Positions 62,421-64,000 of a DNA stretch of 64,000 nucleotides are shown here, piece after piece (the first letter of the stretch is position 1; each line of letters begins with the position of its first letter). The position numbers and the translations under genes were made by a program. The notes beneath the pieces were generated by a model. The model was not told where the DNA came from, did no database searches, and worked only from the letters and a program-made list of their open reading frames with translations. Source of the DNA: Hemibagrus wyckioides (taxonomy: Eukaryota; Chordata; Actinopteri; Siluriformes; Bagridae); the NCBI RefSeq assembly GCF_019097595.1, contig NC_080726.1, positions 13,550,205 to 13,614,204 on the forward strand, given 5' to 3'.

Positions 62421-64000
62421 GCTTCTTCTTGAGTAAACATAAATGTGTTCATAGGCTTATGCCAGTTGTCATACAGAGCTTATGTAGTTTGCATGTAACA
62501 CTATTAAACGCAAACTGTGACAGAAGTCTTTATGACAGTTGACCCCTGTGAGATTAAACCTTTCTAAATATGTATTCAGTACATGTCAGTTGTAATAAAA
62601 AGCTTATGCAGGAAGTATATAGCCATCTGAACACTGCTCTTAAGTAACAAGTTGCTATATTTATTGTATTTCATGTTTTATAGAGATAACAGTTCTCTGG
62701 TAGTTGATGTTGGCTCCTGATGTGTGTCTGTGTAATATTTATATAGTGTCTTCAGAAAAGCTCTGTTCAGGAAAGCGGAAAATCAGAGCTCTGAATATCT
62801 GAGCTTTACTTAAAAAACGAGATGTGGGTGTTTAATCACAAAAGGATGCTTTTTTTTCACTGTTTAACATTTGGTGGAGGAAAAAAAACCCCAGCACACA
62901 TCGAAATGTCAAGTTCAAGTTCATCTTGTAACACAGTGTGAACAAAGCAAAGCTCTGCTGCATCTTTATGACTTTTGGCTGTTATTAAACGCAGATCAGA
63001 GTGTCAAATGAGAAGTGAGATTTACAGAGTGCTGTACAAACACTCTCCACTTTCCTGCTCTCCATCCATGGTGGAAAACCCCAGCGGCTCTCCGTCTTCC
63101 TCTGCCTCCTCGCTAGCATGTGTGCTCTACTCTTATAAATACTCCCATTGGGGCTGGTGTGCATATGTGCATGGGAACAGCAGGCAGAGCTGGTGCAGTA
63201 AGAGGGGACGACTCGGTCACAGCAAAGGGTGAAGGGCCTGTTTAACCTTGGGCACTGATCGAAACATGGGGGGGGGTGACTATGCTTCGCTTATCGTTGA
63301 TCTGAGGAGTAGCATTGTGGTGGGTCAGAAATGAACTCCTGGCTGTTCAGCATTCAGCTGGTCAACACCAAGCGCAGACAATGCAGGAGGAGACGAGCTG
63401 CTTCCATTACAGACCCTCGTGTGCCACATCGCCGCCTGCGGATACGGTTTCACTTTTTATACTTGGCATTTGGAATATGTGCGATTGTCTCTTTGTTTAG
63501 CCGCTTCGCCCTCGTTAAATTCCCCCTCCGTTAGCGCTGGCAGCTAAACGAGGTTCTGTAAGGTCACCGTTTTTAATAGGCTCTCAGCAATTACTGCATG
63601 TGGCTGGAGCCTCCAGTGAATTAACCGGCCAACTGGACTGTAGTGGTGGTGGTGGGGGGGCTGAGAGCCAATAAAACTAGTGTTTGAAGATAACGCTTGA
63701 ATGGATGTTTAGTTTGTTTTGCTGCAGGTAAACAGAGCAGTGATGAGAGAGAGAGAATAATAGGAAGTGAAACTTAGGAAAGAGTTATATTCTTATTTTA
63801 TTGCACCATGGATCTTTTTGGTTATGATTCTTAGAGAGAGAGAGAAGAGCTATGCACTCTCTAATCCTGAGCAGCCTCTCTGTCTGCTACACAGCTATTC
63901 AACATTGTCCTTCAGGTCCGAGGTTACAGACAAGCCAACTGCTAAAAGGCTGTTTCTCCATGTGCCCTCTCTCTCTGTTTCCTCCTGTGAAAGAACATCG
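62421..64000. other. Intronic single-copy sequence to window end
   Basis: T- and A-runs near 62849 and 62881, a G-run at 63268-63276, a GTG/G-rich run at 63641-63660 and short GA tracts at 63747-63756 and 63834-63845. About 63000-63560 is repeat-free and GC-richer. No exon or gene recognised. Confidence 0.5.

Larger units (their letters stand above)
59459..64000 (+). other. msi2: msi2 intron downstream of the exon (3' end outside window)
   Basis: Phase-1 intron. The next family exon should begin with the rest of a Gly codon and encode FGFVTFE. No such sequence is visible up to the window end, so the intron exceeds 4.5 kb. It is rich in Tc1 and SINE insertions. Confidence 0.75.

Noticed and set aside
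59460..64000. Next msi2 exon encoding the rest of RRM2
   Set aside because: I looked for a Gly-completing exon start encoding FGFVTFE after an acceptor and found none, so it is presumed to lie beyond the window.

Overview
This is vertebrate, almost certainly teleost fish, nuclear DNA. The grounds are a spliced Musashi-family exon, several Tc1/mariner relics of the types common in fish genomes, tRNA-derived SINEs and LINE 3' tails typical of fish, and very many simple repeats. A catfish-like (siluriform) or other otophysan source is my impression from the repeat flavour only. There is no bacterial or viral gene organisation.

Only one coding segment is recognised: a 49-nt plus-strand exon (59410-59458) of a Musashi RNA-binding protein. 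It encodes VEDAMLMFDKTTNRHR plus the first base of a Gly codon, within RRM2. Glu at its second position fits MSI2 rather than MSI1, which has Asp there. The exon has a good acceptor, polypyrimidine tract, branch-point candidate and GTAAGT donor. The other ~63.95 kb reads as the two flanking introns, both running off the window. I found no neighbouring msi2 exon.

Layout. 1-3.3 kb: plain intron with short TG/GA/CT tracts. 3.3-6.0 kb: a trinucleotide-scale satellite with an 87-bp higher-order unit. 6-23 kb: mostly single-copy sequence with a 550-bp CTTT array (7.8-8.35 kb), two G-rich tracts and one SINE. 23.6-26.5 kb: GACA/GATA array, retroelement tails and a rearranged Tc1 relic. 26.5-31 kb: single-copy sequence with candidate conserved blocks. 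31.3-34.3 kb: ATCT arrays, a 69-bp-unit minisatellite and a SINE. 35.6-38 kb: a 427-bp Tc1-derived element inside a TA tract, then GACA/GATA arrays. 38-47 kb: mostly single-copy sequence, including a perfect POU-dimer (MORE) palindrome and a 593-bp terminal-inverted-repeat element. 47.6-48.5 kb: CT tracts and a Tc1 relic with a SINE inside it. 49.8-53.5 kb: a large 36-bp-core/CA minisatellite ending near a second 427-bp element and a SINE. 54-59 kb: intron with a SINE and a second rearranged Tc1 relic. 59.4 kb: the msi2 exon, followed 31 bp later by a Tc1-derived insertion. 60.5-62.4 kb: a degenerate Tc1 copy interrupted by a SINE, then a MITE and another SINE. 62.4-64 kb: plain intron.

The long open frames here (889, 443 and about 1,280 codons) come from stop-free tandem repeats and are not genes. 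I found no convincing new protein-based system. The best leads are candidate regulatory DNA in the msi2 intron, the repeat architecture, and a few non-repeat open frames that should be tested by alignment.
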